From Burkholderiales bacterium RIFOXYD12_FULL_59_19 (GTDB lineage Bacteria; Pseudomonadota; Gammaproteobacteria; Burkholderiales; Burkholderiaceae_C): a DNA stretch of 64,000 nt. The position numbers and the translations under genes are program-made. The notes under the pieces were generated by a model. It did no database searches. It saw only the letters and a program-made list of their open reading frames with translations, and was not told the origin of the DNA. Shown here in pieces: positions 27,758 through 36,966 of the stretch; within the stretch, counting starts at the first letter, position 1; the number at the start of each line of letters is the position of its first letter. The stretch is taken from the NCBI GenBank assembly GCA_001771065.1, contig MESQ01000067.1, positions 1 to 64,000 of the forward strand. Reading direction: 5' to 3'.

Positions 27758-29091
27758 ATACCACCACAGAAGTCAGCAGCGCCGCCTGCAAGGTACTGGC
27801 ACCTTCGAGTCGCCAGGCACTGCGCCTGTTGCGCGAAAACATGGGGCCGGATGCCCTTGTTCTGTCCAATCGGGTGACACCCCACGGCATTGAAATCATG
27901 GCCACTCTGGAAGAAGAGTTGGCGACCATGATGACTGCGGGTGCACGCTCTGGCAGCCCGGTGCCAAACATTCAGTCAGAACTGGCGCCGGCGGCCGCAC
28001 CCGAGGAAGGCAGCATCCTGCGCGAAATCCACGCCATGCGCGGCATGATTGAAGACCAGTTGGCCAGCTTGTCATGGAGCGAAAAGCAAAAACAAGACCC
28101 GCTTTCGGGCCGCCTGCTGCGCGCGTTGCTGGCGGCGGGCTTCAGCGCCCGTTTGGCGCAATCCATTTTGGCCACCATGCCCAGCGGTCAGAGTTACACC
28201 AGCGGACTCGACTACGCCAAGTCAGAGCTTGCGCGCCAACTGCCCCTGCTAGAAGACGAAACCGCCCTGATGGACCAGGGCGGGGTGTATGCCCTGATCG
28301 GCCCCACCGGTGTGGGCAAAACCACCACCACAGCCAAACTGGCAGCGCGCTGCGTGATGCGCTTTGGCTCAAAAAAACTGGCCCTGGTCACCACCGACAG
28401 TTACCGGATTGGCGCCTATGAGCAGCTGCGGATTTATGGCCAGATCCTGGGGGTCAGCGTGCATGCCGTCAAAGACCCGGCCGACCTGGAGCGCGCCCTG
28501 CTGGACCTGGCCGACAAACACATGGTGCTGATCGACACCGTCGGCATGAGCCAGCGCGACCGCGCCGTCTCTGACCAAATCGCGATGCTGTGCACCTCCA
28601 GCCGCCCGATCAAACGCCTGTTGCTGCTCAATGCCAGCAGCCACGGCGACACCCTCAATGAAGTGGTGCAAGCCTATCGGCACAGCACCCAAACACCAGG
28701 CGGCCCCGACCTGGCAGGCTGCATCTTCACCAAGGTCGATGAAGCCACCCACCCGGGTTCACTGGTGGACATGGCGATACGCCACCAACTGCCGGTGCAC
28801 TACATCTCCAACGGCCAAAAGGTGCCCGAAGACCTGCTGTCAGTCAATCGTCAAGCCCTGATCGAACAGGTCTTTATGGCCAACAGCCAAAGTGCCCTGT
28901 TTGTCCCCGGCGAGGCCGACCTTGACCAAAAGCCGCAGCCCGTCACCACCCAAGCCGAACAGGCCACCGCTACCGCCATCTGGCGTTTGCGCTCGCAGTG
29001 CCAGCAGGTCATAGAAACCCTGAAAGGCACCGAACAGGTGCAGGACTTCGGTGCCAACATCACCCCCGGTGCACCCATCAGGCAGGAGTGA
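27754..29091 (+). CDS. flhF: SRP-type GTPase FlhF
   Basis: A 445-residue protein that marks the place and number of polar flagella. An N-terminal basic/helical region is followed by the NG GTPase core with P-loop GPTGVGKTTTTAKLA at about residue 183, DTVGMSQRD (G3) and TKVDEATHPG (G4/G5). The start is TTG 27754, overlapping the flhA stop by 4 nt, which suggests weak, coupled translation. Presence of FlhF implies polar flagellation. Confidence 0.94.
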   Translation: MNTTTEVSSAACKVLAPSSRQALRLLRENMGPDALVLSNRVTPHGIEIMATLEEELATMMTAGARSGSPVPNIQSELAPAAAPEEGSILREIHAMRGMIEDQLASLSWSEKQKQDPLSGRLLRALLAAGFSARLAQSILATMPSGQSYTSGLDYAKSELARQLPLLEDETALMDQGGVYALIGPTGVGKTTTTAKLAARCVMRFGSKKLALVTTDSYRIGAYEQLRIYGQILGVSVHAVKDPADLERALLDLADKHMVLIDTVGMSQRDRAVSDQIAMLCTSSRPIKRLLLLNASSHGDTLNEVVQAYRHSTQTPGGPDLAGCIFTKVDEATHPGSLVDMAIRHQLPVHYISNGQKVPEDLLSVNRQALIEQVFMANSQSALFVPGEADLDQKPQPVTTQAEQATATAIWRLRSQCQQVIETLKGTEQVQDFGANITPGAPIRQE

Positions 29092-29094
29092 ATT

Positions 29095-29793
29095 GTGAAA
29101 AAAGTAATCAACGATCAGGCCGATGGCTTGCGCCAGTTGATGGCCGGACACGCTGGTCAACGGGTGGCTGTTGTCGGCGGTTCAACCGCCGTGGGCGTGA
29201 CCAGCGTCACCCTGAATCTGGCGGCCGCCCTGCTACAACAGGGCAAGGACGTGCTGTTGCACGACGAGCGACGTGGCGCAGCGCCCACGCTGGCTGAGCG
29301 CCAGGGACACTTGCTGCTGATTGACAGCGTTCTTGATTTGCAAGGTGCACTGTCACCGCTGGCGTCGCAGGCAGATCACATCCTGGTGGTCTTGCAACCC
29401 AATGCGGCATCGATCAAGGACTGTTACGCCTGCATCAAAAAATTGCACTATGCCCATGCCCTACAACGCCTGCGCGTGCTGGTCAACTACGCCACCGATG
29501 CCGCGCAGGCGCAGCGCATACTGGACAACCTGGTGCTGGCCAGCGGCCGCTATCTGGCACTGACGCTGGAACCGGCCGGCCTGGTGCGCGCCGATCCACA
29601 GCTGGCACAAGCCAGAAAACTCAACCTGAGCGTGGTGGAGGCCTATAAAAATAGCCCGGCGGCGCTCGACTTTCATCACATTGCAGCCAATCTGCTGCAA
29701 TGGCCATGGGCTGCGTCTCCTGTGCAAACGGCGTCCGCCATGGCACTGCCCAACAGCGGGCAAAAAGACCAGCCAGAGCTGGCACTGCACTAG
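29095..29793 (+). CDS. flhG: FlhG/FleN-like MinD-family protein with degenerate P-loop
   Basis: A 232-residue ParA/MinD-type protein in the position where flhG always lies, between flhF and fliA. It keeps the DQADGLRQLM N-terminal motif that stimulates FlhF GTPase in FlhG proteins. The Walker A region reads GGSTAVGVTSVTLNLA, lacking both the signature Lys and the catalytic Lys of the deviant P-loop (KGGVGKT). The segment between Walker A and the LLLIDSV strand is also much shorter than in typical 270-300-residue FlhG. It may thus bind FlhF without normal ATP cycling. GTG start at 29095. Confidence 0.75.
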   Translation: MKKVINDQADGLRQLMAGHAGQRVAVVGGSTAVGVTSVTLNLAAALLQQGKDVLLHDERRGAAPTLAERQGHLLLIDSVLDLQGALSPLASQADHILVVLQPNAASIKDCYACIKKLHYAHALQRLRVLVNYATDAAQAQRILDNLVLASGRYLALTLEPAGLVRADPQLAQARKLNLSVVEAYKNSPAALDFHHIAANLLQWPWAASPVQTASAMALPNSGQKDQPELALH

Positions 29794-29846
29794 CACTTCG
29801 ACAAGCACGGTCAACGTCGATCACACAGCAGCAAAAGGAACCCGTG

Positions 29847-30596
29847 ATGTACACAGCCCAGGGAAAAATAGACAAATCCGGCCCGTCCGCCATGCTGATC
29901 CAGTATGCGCCACTGGTGCGCCGTCTGGCCCTGCAAATGATTGCCAAACTGCCGGCCAGCGTCGAACTTGATGACCTGATCCAGGTCGGCATGCTGGGCT
30001 TGCTTGAAGCGGCTGGCCGTTATCAGGACGACCAGAGCGCAAAATTCGAGACTTACGCAACACAGCGCATTCGCGGTGCCATGCTTGACGAATTGCGCGC
30101 CAATGACTGGGTCTCGCGCGGCTTGCGCCAGTCGTCACGCAGCGTGGCAAGTGCGGTACAGGCCCAGGAAAACAAGCGCGGGCGCGCTCCCACCGAAGGC
30201 GAAATCGCCGAACAACTGCAAATGTCGCTGGACAGCTACCAACACCTGCTGCAAGAGATTCACGGTTGTCAACTGGTCTATTACGACGACTTTGACCACA
30301 ACGAGCAAGACAACAATTTTCTGGACCGGCAAAACCAGGGTGAGGCCTCTTTGCTGAACGAACCCCTGAGCCAGTTGCTCAAGGGCGACTTCAGGCGCCA
30401 GTTGATTGACGCCATTGAGCGCCTGCCCGAGCGTGAGCGCCTGCTACTCAGCTTGTACTACGATGAAGAGTTGAACCTGCGCGAGATTGGCGCTGTCATG
30501 GAGGTCACCCAATCGCGCGTGTGCCAGTTGCACAGCCAGGCCATCAGCCGGCTGCGCGCCAGTTTGAGCGAGTCAATTGAAACCATGGCCAACTGA
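29847..30596 (+). CDS. fliA: flagellar sigma factor sigma-28
   Basis: A 249-residue sigma-70-family factor from ATG 29847 (MYTAQGKIDKSG); the track's longer start at 29700 runs through flhG. Region 2 is seen in LVRRLALQMIAKLP and DDLIQVGMLGLLEAAGRY, region 3 in the GRAPTEGEIAEQL block, and region 4 in LNLREIGAVMEVTQSRVCQLHSQAI. It directs RNA polymerase to late flagellar genes such as fliC, whose promoter in this window matches its consensus. It is convergent with the HD-GYP gene. Confidence 0.96.
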   Translation: MYTAQGKIDKSGPSAMLIQYAPLVRRLALQMIAKLPASVELDDLIQVGMLGLLEAAGRYQDDQSAKFETYATQRIRGAMLDELRANDWVSRGLRQSSRSVASAVQAQENKRGRAPTEGEIAEQLQMSLDSYQHLLQEIHGCQLVYYDDFDHNEQDNNFLDRQNQGEASLLNEPLSQLLKGDFRRQLIDAIERLPERERLLLSLYYDEELNLREIGAVMEVTQSRVCQLHSQAISRLRASLSESIETMAN

Positions 30597-30629
30597 GCCA
30601 ACAGTAGCCTGGCCGACCAGGGTGCAGCG

Positions 30630-31850
30630 CTAAATGTACTGGTACGGGTCAATGCGCCACTGCTCGGCAGATTCGTGGCTAACAATTTTGTCGCCGCCGC
30701 CATGGCCCAGTGGTTTGGACAAGTCGACATCTTGCGGCGTCAGGTGACAGTGTTTAAGGGCATCAAACACAACGAGCACCAGCGGCCGCGTCAAGTCCCG
30801 GCCTTGCTGGTCAATCACCACGGCAATCTTGCGGCTTTCCAGCATCACCAAGGTGCCCACCGGATAAATGCCAATGGTGCGCACAAAGGTCTGGATCAGC
30901 ACCGGGTCAAAGTGGAACTTGCTCCATTCAAACATTTTTCTCAGCGCCACGGTGGGGTCCATGCCCTTGCGATAACAGCGGTCAGAGGTGATGGCGTCGT
31001 ACACATCCACAATGGACGCCATTTGTCCGTAAATGGACATGTCTGCCCCCTTGAGCTTGAGCGGGTAACCACTGCCGTCGTAACGTTCGTGGTGCTGGGC
31101 AACCACCTCATACGAGGTTTGGCTGATGTTGGGCATCTCGGCCAGAATGTTCTGGCCATACACCACATGCCTCTGGATGGTGCTGAATTCATCAGGCGTC
31201 AAGGCGCCGGTCTTGTTCAAGATACGATCTGGCACCCTGGTTTTGCCGATGTCATGCAACATGCCACCGGTACCAAGCAACTGCATGTCTTCGTTTTTGA
31301 GATTAAAGGTCCGTGAAAAACTCATCAACAACACACCCACACTGACCGAGTGCAAAAAGGTGTAGTTGTCCTTTTCCTTGATGCGGCACAGACTCAGCAG
31401 CGCGTCCTTATTACGCAGCACCGACTCCGACATCTCGCTCACCACATGGTCAACTTTTTCCTGCTCGATCTGGCGGCCCAGACGCGCCCCATGCATCACT
31501 TCACCAATGATGCGGTTGGCCTCGGACAGCACCACCCGGGCGCGACCCATCTCATCGTGCAGCGAGGTGGGTTCTACCGGTTGCCGGGTTTCGAACAGTG
31601 CCGTCATTTGGCGCGTGAGAACAACAGCCACTTCACGCTGTGTGGGCGCGTCGGGCACATCCAAACCTTTGTCGGTATCAATGTACAGCTCGTGAATGCC
31701 GTACTCGACCATGCGCTCAATGTCCTTGTCGACGCGCACCTTGAATGAGCCGGTCAAAAAAGGGTGCTCCATCCAGCCGCAGTCCATGTCATGCACAAAC
31801 ATGCCGGGCTGGAGTTGATGGATGCTGATTTTTTTAATCATCTGGTTCAT
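30630..31850 (-). CDS. HD-GYP domain cyclic-di-GMP phosphodiesterase
   Basis: A 406-residue protein with an N-terminal DUF3391 (residues ~1-125, IHQLQPGMFVHDMDCGWMEHPF) and a C-terminal HD-GYP domain. Metal and signature residues are intact: HSVSVGVLL, MLHDIGKTRVPD, HHERYDGSGYP, so it should hydrolyse cyclic-di-GMP and favour motility. It is 18 nt downstream of cheA and on the same strand, at the end of the flhDC-motAB-cheA transcript, where cheW is commonly found. Start at 31850 or the Met at 31841. Confidence 0.9.
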   Translation of the reverse strand: MNQMIKKISIHQLQPGMFVHDMDCGWMEHPFLTGSFKVRVDKDIERMVEYGIHELYIDTDKGLDVPDAPTQREVAVVLTRQMTALFETRQPVEPTSLHDEMGRARVVLSEANRIIGEVMHGARLGRQIEQEKVDHVVSEMSESVLRNKDALLSLCRIKEKDNYTFLHSVSVGVLLMSFSRTFNLKNEDMQLLGTGGMLHDIGKTRVPDRILNKTGALTPDEFSTIQRHVVYGQNILAEMPNISQTSYEVVAQHHERYDGSGYPLKLKGADMSIYGQMASIVDVYDAITSDRCYRKGMDPTVALRKMFEWSKFHFDPVLIQTFVRTIGIYPVGTLVMLESRKIAVVIDQQGRDLTRPLVLVVFDALKHCHLTPQDVDLSKPLGHGGGDKIVSHESAEQWRIDPYQYI

Positions 31851-31868
31851 GGACTTTTTTGAATCAGC

Positions 31869-33935
31869 CTACCAGCGGGCCCTGCCAGACGCTGCCTGAC
31901 GCACCTTGACCACATCAATGATGAGCGCCACATTGCCGTCGCCCAAAATGGTGGCAGCAGAAATGCCGGGCACCTTGCGGTAATTGGTTTCAAGGTTCTT
32001 CACCACCACCTGATGCTGGCCAACCAGCTGGTCGACCAGCAAGGCAAAGCGGGTGCCCTCAGTCTGTAAAATCACCAAAATGCCCTGCGTTGGGTCCTGC
32101 ACCGCATCAGCGATATCAAAAAACTTGTGTAACTCAACCATGGACAGGTACTCCCCGCGCACATGGATCACCTGCTCGCCGCCCGAGATGGAATGAAGAT
32201 CCTGGGCCAGCGGCTGCAATGACTCAATCACGTAACTCAAAGGCAAGATAAAAATCTCGGCACCCACCTTGATCGACATGCCATTGAGAATGGCCAGCGT
32301 CAGCGGCAACACGATTTTGATACTGGTGCCCTGGCCGCGCACCGAGGCTATTTCTACGTGGCCACCCATTTCCTGAATATTGCGCCGCACCACATCCATA
32401 CCCACGCCCCGACCCGAGACATCCGAAACCACCTCTGCGGTGGAAAAACCCGGGGCAAAGATAAACTGCCAAAGTTCATCGTCGCCAATCGACGCATCCA
32501 CATCGAAGCCTTGCTGGATCGCCTTGGCCAGGATTTTGTCCCGATCCAGACCGGCGCCATCGTCCCTGACCTCAATCACGATGCTGCCACCCTGGTGCTG
32601 CGCCGACAACGTCAGACGTCCCATTGGGTCCTTTTTGGCCAGGGCGCGCTGCTCCGGGCTCTCCAGACCGTGGTCAAGGCTGTTGCGCACCAGATGGGTA
32701 ACCGGGTCAATGACACGCTCAATCAGACTCTTGTCTAGCTCGGTCTCCTTGCCAATCATCACCAACTGCACCTGCTTGCCGAGCTTGGCCGACAAATCGT
32801 GGATCAGGCGCGGAAAACGACTGAACACGTAGTCCATGGGCATCATTCGGATCGACATCACCGACTGCTGCAAGTCCAGGGCGTTGCGCTCCAAATGTCC
32901 CATACAGCTCAACAAACGCTCATACAACGCCGGGTCCAGCGTTGACGCAATTTGCGTCAACATCGACTGGGTAATGACCAGTTCGCCCACCAGATTGATG
33001 ATCTGGTCGACCTTGTCCACATCGACCCGGATCGATCCTGCATCCTTGTTGGCGGCAACGGCTGGCGCCGCTGCGGCTGGCGCTGCCACGGGTTTGGCCG
33101 CCCTGACCGCCTGTGCCGGTGCCGGTGCAGGCACAGGCGCTTCAGGCTGCTGCGGCTCGACCGGGTTTGGCAGCACAACTGGACTCGCCAGTGCGTGCTC
33201 AGCCACCGGGCTCGGGTCTAACGTGGCCAGACTGACCTCGATCTGATCGACGTCAACAATAAAACAGCAGACGGCAATCACATCATCGGCATCACAGCTG
33301 GTTTCCAGGCTCAGGGTCAGGCCGTCGTCGGTTTCAAGCTGCGACACCACGGTGCCAAGATTCGTCAATTCTTCACTCAGTAATTTGCGGTCAGCGGCGC
33401 CCACCTTGAAAAAGGAAACCTTCAGGACCGGCGGCGCCAGCATGTTGCCAGCGGGTGTTGCCACGGACTCGGACACCACCACCGGCGGCTCGGGCTCGAT
33501 CACAGGTGCAGGCACTGGTACCGGCACGGCAGACGCCGCCCCCTTAGCGCTTGACTCCAAGGCCAGTTGGCGCAGAATCTCGCAGATTTTTCCAACCATC
33601 TCCGGCTCGGGCTCAGCGTCAGCCCGGTAAGCGCTCAATTCTTTTTGCAACACGTCTTTGGTCTCCAGAAAGGCCCCCACCATGTCCGAGGTAATGTGCA
33701 AGCTGCCGTGGCGCGCCTGATCAAGCAAATTTTCAAGCAAGTGGGTGGTCTCGGTCAGCGCCTGAAAGCCAAAGGTTGCCGCCCCGCCCTTGATCGAATG
33801 GGCCGACCGGAAAATGGCATTGAGTTGCTCCATGTCAGGCGCCTGCAGATCAAGCTCCAGCAGGAGCCGCTCCATCTCGGCAAGCAACTCATCAGCTTCC
33901 TCGAAAAATGTTTGGTAAAACTGTTTGATGTCCAT
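31869..33935 (-). CDS. cheA: chemotaxis histidine kinase CheA
   Basis: A 688-residue signalling kinase. P1 (Hpt, ~1-105) has the phosphorylated His46 in FRSAHSIKGGAATFGF. A P2-like segment (~175-245) lies between Pro/Ala/Val-rich linkers. P3 dimerisation (~305-370) is followed by P4 with HLVRNSLDHGLESPE, VRDDGAGLDRDKI and GRGVGMDVVRRNI, and P5, the CheW-like domain (~555-680). It phosphorylates CheY and CheB. No cheW gene is present in the window. Confidence 0.96.
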   Translation of the reverse strand: MDIKQFYQTFFEEADELLAEMERLLLELDLQAPDMEQLNAIFRSAHSIKGGAATFGFQALTETTHLLENLLDQARHGSLHITSDMVGAFLETKDVLQKELSAYRADAEPEPEMVGKICEILRQLALESSAKGAASAVPVPVPAPVIEPEPPVVVSESVATPAGNMLAPPVLKVSFFKVGAADRKLLSEELTNLGTVVSQLETDDGLTLSLETSCDADDVIAVCCFIVDVDQIEVSLATLDPSPVAEHALASPVVLPNPVEPQQPEAPVPAPAPAQAVRAAKPVAAPAAAAPAVAANKDAGSIRVDVDKVDQIINLVGELVITQSMLTQIASTLDPALYERLLSCMGHLERNALDLQQSVMSIRMMPMDYVFSRFPRLIHDLSAKLGKQVQLVMIGKETELDKSLIERVIDPVTHLVRNSLDHGLESPEQRALAKKDPMGRLTLSAQHQGGSIVIEVRDDGAGLDRDKILAKAIQQGFDVDASIGDDELWQFIFAPGFSTAEVVSDVSGRGVGMDVVRRNIQEMGGHVEIASVRGQGTSIKIVLPLTLAILNGMSIKVGAEIFILPLSYVIESLQPLAQDLHSISGGEQVIHVRGEYLSMVELHKFFDIADAVQDPTQGILVILQTEGTRFALLVDQLVGQHQVVVKNLETNYRKVPGISAATILGDGNVALIIDVVKVRQAASGRARW

Positions 33936-33956
33936 AACCAGCCTGTCTGTCGTTCT

Positions 33957-34895
33957 TCAGTCAAGTTTATTCACTGTCGTCTCCAGCGACAAAGCTGTCA
34001 CCGGCTGACTGGCAGTGGCGGCCGGCGCATCAGACATTGACAGACCAACCACGGCCGCACTGCTGACGTTCACAGGCAGCGCCGCATTGGCAGCCTCAAT
34101 GTCGGCCTGCGCCCGGTGATTGAGCACCACAATGCTGATGCGCCGGTTGATGGCTGCCAACGGGTCGTCCCGGTCCAGGTGCATGCTCGCAGCCACCCCC
34201 ATCACGCGTAACACCTTGTCGTCACGCATACCGCCAGCAACCAGCTCGCGCCGCGACGCATTGGCCCGGTCGGCCGACAGTTCCCAGTTGCTGTAGGCTT
34301 TGTCGCCCTTGGGGTAAAGCGTGGCGTCGGTGTGCCCGGACAAGGTAATCTTGTTGGATTGTTCGTTGAGCACCGGTCCGATCTCTTGCAGGATGATGCG
34401 CATGTGGGCCAACACCACCGCACTGGAGCGGTCAAACATGGAGCGGTTGTTGCTGTCAACAATCTGAATGCGCAGTCCTTCCGGCGTGATGTCAAGCAGC
34501 AACTGGTGGCGGAACTGGCGCAGCACCGGGTTGGATTCAATCATGTCGTTCAGGCGCTGTTTCAGCTCGTTCAGGCGACTCATATCTTCTTTGTCGCCAT
34601 CTGATTTTTTCTCTTCACCGGTCAACTGGATCGGGTCACTGCCACCACCCGGAATCACGCTGGCAGACATACTGCTTTTCGGGCCGCCATTGATGGCCAC
34701 CTTGAGCGGCATTTTGAAATGTTCGGCAATACCGGCCAGCTGCTGCGACGACGAGTTACCCAACAGCCACATCACCAGAAAGAAGGCAAACATGGCCGTC
34801 ATGAAGTCGGCAAAGGCAATCTTCCAGGCGCCGCCGTGGTGTCCAGCCGCCTGAATCGGGCGTTTGATGATGATGCGGCGTGCAACTTCGCTCAT
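33957..34895 (-). CDS. motB: flagellar stator protein MotB
   Basis: A 312-residue stator subunit. A single membrane helix at residues ~27-46 bears the proton-binding Asp30 (FADFMTAMFAFFLVMWLL). The C-terminal OmpA/MotB domain binds peptidoglycan (LSGHTDATLYPKG, NWELSADRANASRR). With MotA it forms the proton channel. It follows motA by 21 nt. Confidence 0.95.
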   Translation of the reverse strand: MSEVARRIIIKRPIQAAGHHGGAWKIAFADFMTAMFAFFLVMWLLGNSSSQQLAGIAEHFKMPLKVAINGGPKSSMSASVIPGGGSDPIQLTGEEKKSDGDKEDMSRLNELKQRLNDMIESNPVLRQFRHQLLLDITPEGLRIQIVDSNNRSMFDRSSAVVLAHMRIILQEIGPVLNEQSNKITLSGHTDATLYPKGDKAYSNWELSADRANASRRELVAGGMRDDKVLRVMGVAASMHLDRDDPLAAINRRISIVVLNHRAQADIEAANAALPVNVSSAAVVGLSMSDAPAATASQPVTALSLETTVNKLD

Positions 34896-34916
34896 GGTGT
34901 GTCCTGCCGGGTCGTG

Positions 34917-35780
34917 TTATCGGTTTTTGACCTCACGCACGTGCCCCTCAAGTTCAGTAAACGAAGGGCGCTCGGTCGAACACAAGGTTTTTCGGCCAAA
35001 CTCCACCGCCAACTGGGGCGCATAACCATTCAGGCTGGCCAGCAACGTGACCCTGATGCACTGGTAGACCTTGAGCGATTCAGCCACATGGTGTTCGATC
35101 AGGGTGGACAGCGGCGTCACAAAACCATAAGACAACAAAATACCCAGAAAAGTGCCAACCATCGCATGCGCAATCAACTGTCCCATCTCTGCTGGCGGCA
35201 AGTCGGCTGATGCCAGCGCATGCACCACCCCCAGCACGGCCGACACAATACCCAGGGCGGGCAACGCGTCGCCCATGCGTGCAAGACTGTGCGCAGGGAC
35301 TTCGGCTTCATGTTTGTAGGTCTCGATTTCATGCTCCATCAACTCGCCAATCTCAAACGGGTCGGTGTTGCCGCTGACCACCAGGCGCAAGTAATCAGTT
35401 AAAAATTCGGTCACCCTGAGGTCTTTCAAAATCCTGGGGTAGGGGGCAAAAATCGCGCTGTTCTGGGGGTCATCAATGTCCGACTCCAGCGCCATCATGC
35501 CGTCCTTGCGGCCCTTGGCAAGAATCACATACAGCAAGGCCAGCAGTTCCATGTAGAGCGCTTTGTCGAGTTTTTTTGCATTGCGCAACAATTTGGGCAA
35601 CTCTTTCATGGTGGCCCGCAGCGTCTTGAGGTCATTGCCGGCCACAAAAGCGCCCACCGCTGCACCGCCAATAATGAGCAGTTCAAGCGGCTGGTAAAGC
35701 ACCCCCAGATGCCCGCCCATGGCCATATAGCCACCAAAGACGGAAGAAACGACGATCAGATAACCAACAATGACCAGCAC
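34917..35780 (-). CDS. motA: flagellar stator protein MotA
   Basis: A 287-residue membrane protein with two N-terminal and two C-terminal membrane helices around a cytoplasmic loop that contacts FliG. IIGGAAVGAFVAGND, ALPALGIVSAVLGVVHAL and GTFLGILLSYGFVTPL are conserved family blocks; the Pro residues of helices 3/4 are present. The start codon appears to be GTG 35780, only 9 nt after the flhC stop, consistent with one flhDC-motAB-cheA transcript. Confidence 0.94.
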   Translation of the reverse strand: MLVIVGYLIVVSSVFGGYMAMGGHLGVLYQPLELLIIGGAAVGAFVAGNDLKTLRATMKELPKLLRNAKKLDKALYMELLALLYVILAKGRKDGMMALESDIDDPQNSAIFAPYPRILKDLRVTEFLTDYLRLVVSGNTDPFEIGELMEHEIETYKHEAEVPAHSLARMGDALPALGIVSAVLGVVHALASADLPPAEMGQLIAHAMVGTFLGILLSYGFVTPLSTLIEHHVAESLKVYQCIRVTLLASLNGYAPQLAVEFGRKTLCSTERPSFTELEGHVREVKNR

Positions 35781-35789
35781 GTTGTTCTT

Positions 35790-36416
35790 TCAGGTTCTCA
35801 CGCCGTTCATCACCGCTGCCAGCCATTGTGATGAAGAAGGCATTGGCTCTTCTTGTCTGTGGCCCGGTGACGCCTCGCCGGGTTCGTTTTTAGGCTTGAC
35901 ACTCTTGCCTACCTTGCCAGCGCGCGACGGCGGTCGACACAAAACACACACATAGTTCTTTTGCGCATCATGGGCATGGGCCACAAACTGGCCGGTACAG
36001 CGGGTGCAACTGCTCAACTGGAGCATGTCGCTGTCAAAAAATCGCACCAGTGTCCAGGCCCGCGTGAAATCGAGCACGGGCTCTGCGCCCTGGAGCTTGA
36101 CCTGCTCCAGATAAAGGCGGTAGCTCTTGATCACAGCCTCAATGCGGGTGCAGCCACCCTGGGTCATCATGAACCGGTAAATGTTGTAAAACATCGACGA
36201 ATGGATGTTGCACAACCAGGTCATGAACCAGTCGGTGGAAAACGGCAACAGGCCTTTGGGTGGGGAAACCCCCTTGAGTTCCTTGTAGAGCTTGATCAGG
36301 CGGTCCCGGCTCAGGCTGGTCTCCGCTTCCAGAAACTGCAGGCGGGCGCCAAGGTGAATCAGGTCGATGGCCAGCGCGATGTCTTGCGCTTCCCGGATGA
36401 CACTTTTGCCGGACAT
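35790..36416 (-). CDS. flhC: flagellar master activator subunit FlhC
   Basis: A 208-residue DNA-binding subunit of FlhD4C2. The N-terminal helix-turn-helix region ([34 protein letters not shown]) and [10 protein letters not shown] are well conserved. Zinc-binding cysteines are present as CTRC and CVLC. The C-terminal ~40 residues after the zinc site are variable and Lys/Pro/Ser-rich. Activates class II flagellar operons. Confidence 0.95.
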   Translation of the reverse strand: MSGKSVIREAQDIALAIDLIHLGARLQFLEAETSLSRDRLIKLYKELKGVSPPKGLLPFSTDWFMTWLCNIHSSMFYNIYRFMMTQGGCTRIEAVIKSYRLYLEQVKLQGAEPVLDFTRAWTLVRFFDSDMLQLSSCTRCTGQFVAHAHDAQKNYVCVLCRPPSRAGKVGKSVKPKNEPGEASPGHRQEEPMPSSSQWLAAVMNGVRT

Positions 36417-36473
36417 GCTGAGCTCAAGGGCAAGAAATTTGAAGAACTGGGACGCCCAACACGAGGTGGAGCA

Positions 36474-36791
36474 TCAGTTTGCCGCGGCAACAGCTTGACC
36501 AGACAAAATAATAGCGGTATGTGCCTGCCGCAAGGACAGGTTGTTATGGTCATGTGACAAGGTCGACAAAATGGGGTGATCGTCAAACCGGAAACGGCAC
36601 AAGAGCAGACTTGAAGAGGCCAGCTTGACGATTTGTGCGAGTGACAAATTGCCCAGCAAATCCGCCAATTCCCGGCTCATGCCCAAGCGGAACATGGCAG
36701 AGGCAGCGTCCTCTTTCACCAGCCGCTGCGCCAACAAAAGGTAAGCCAAATTCAAATCACCGATCTCGTGAAAATTATCAGAATCAATCAC
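36474..36791 (-). CDS. flhD: flagellar master activator subunit FlhD
   Basis: A 105-residue dimeric partner of FlhC. The IGDLNLAYLLLAQRLVKEDAASAMFRLG helix region is typical. It starts with GTG 36791, with TAGGAG 6 nt upstream. It heads the flhDC-motAB-cheA operon and is preceded by an AT-rich control region with five 9-bp repeats. The Cys of the inter-subunit disulphide position in E. coli is not evident in the usual place. Confidence 0.94.
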   Translation of the reverse strand: MIDSDNFHEIGDLNLAYLLLAQRLVKEDAASAMFRLGMSRELADLLGNLSLAQIVKLASSSLLLCRFRFDDHPILSTLSHDHNNLSLRQAHTAIILSGQAVAAAN

Positions 36792-36911
36792 TTTATGCTC
36801 CTAAGTTGACAAGCTGCGTGTTGCGGCAGCTCACAGAACGCTTTCCTGTGTCGCCGTTGAAAAGCGCTAATTCGTAACGAAGTGTATCAAATCGAATTGA
36901 TCTTTAATATC

Positions 36912-36956
36912 GATTTAATCGATTTGTGCGATTTAATTGATTAAGTTGATTTAACG
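36912..36956. repeat. five tandem 9-bp repeats in the flhDC control region
   Basis: GATTTAATC, GATTTGTGC, GATTTAATT, GATTAAGTT and GATTTAACG follow each other without gaps from 36912. The block sits in the AT-rich 175-nt gap between the sensor kinase stop (36967) and flhD, about 120 nt upstream of the flhD start. It could be an array of operator half-sites for a flhDC regulator or a slippage product. Confidence 0.75.
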
Positions 36957-36966
36957 CAACAAATCG

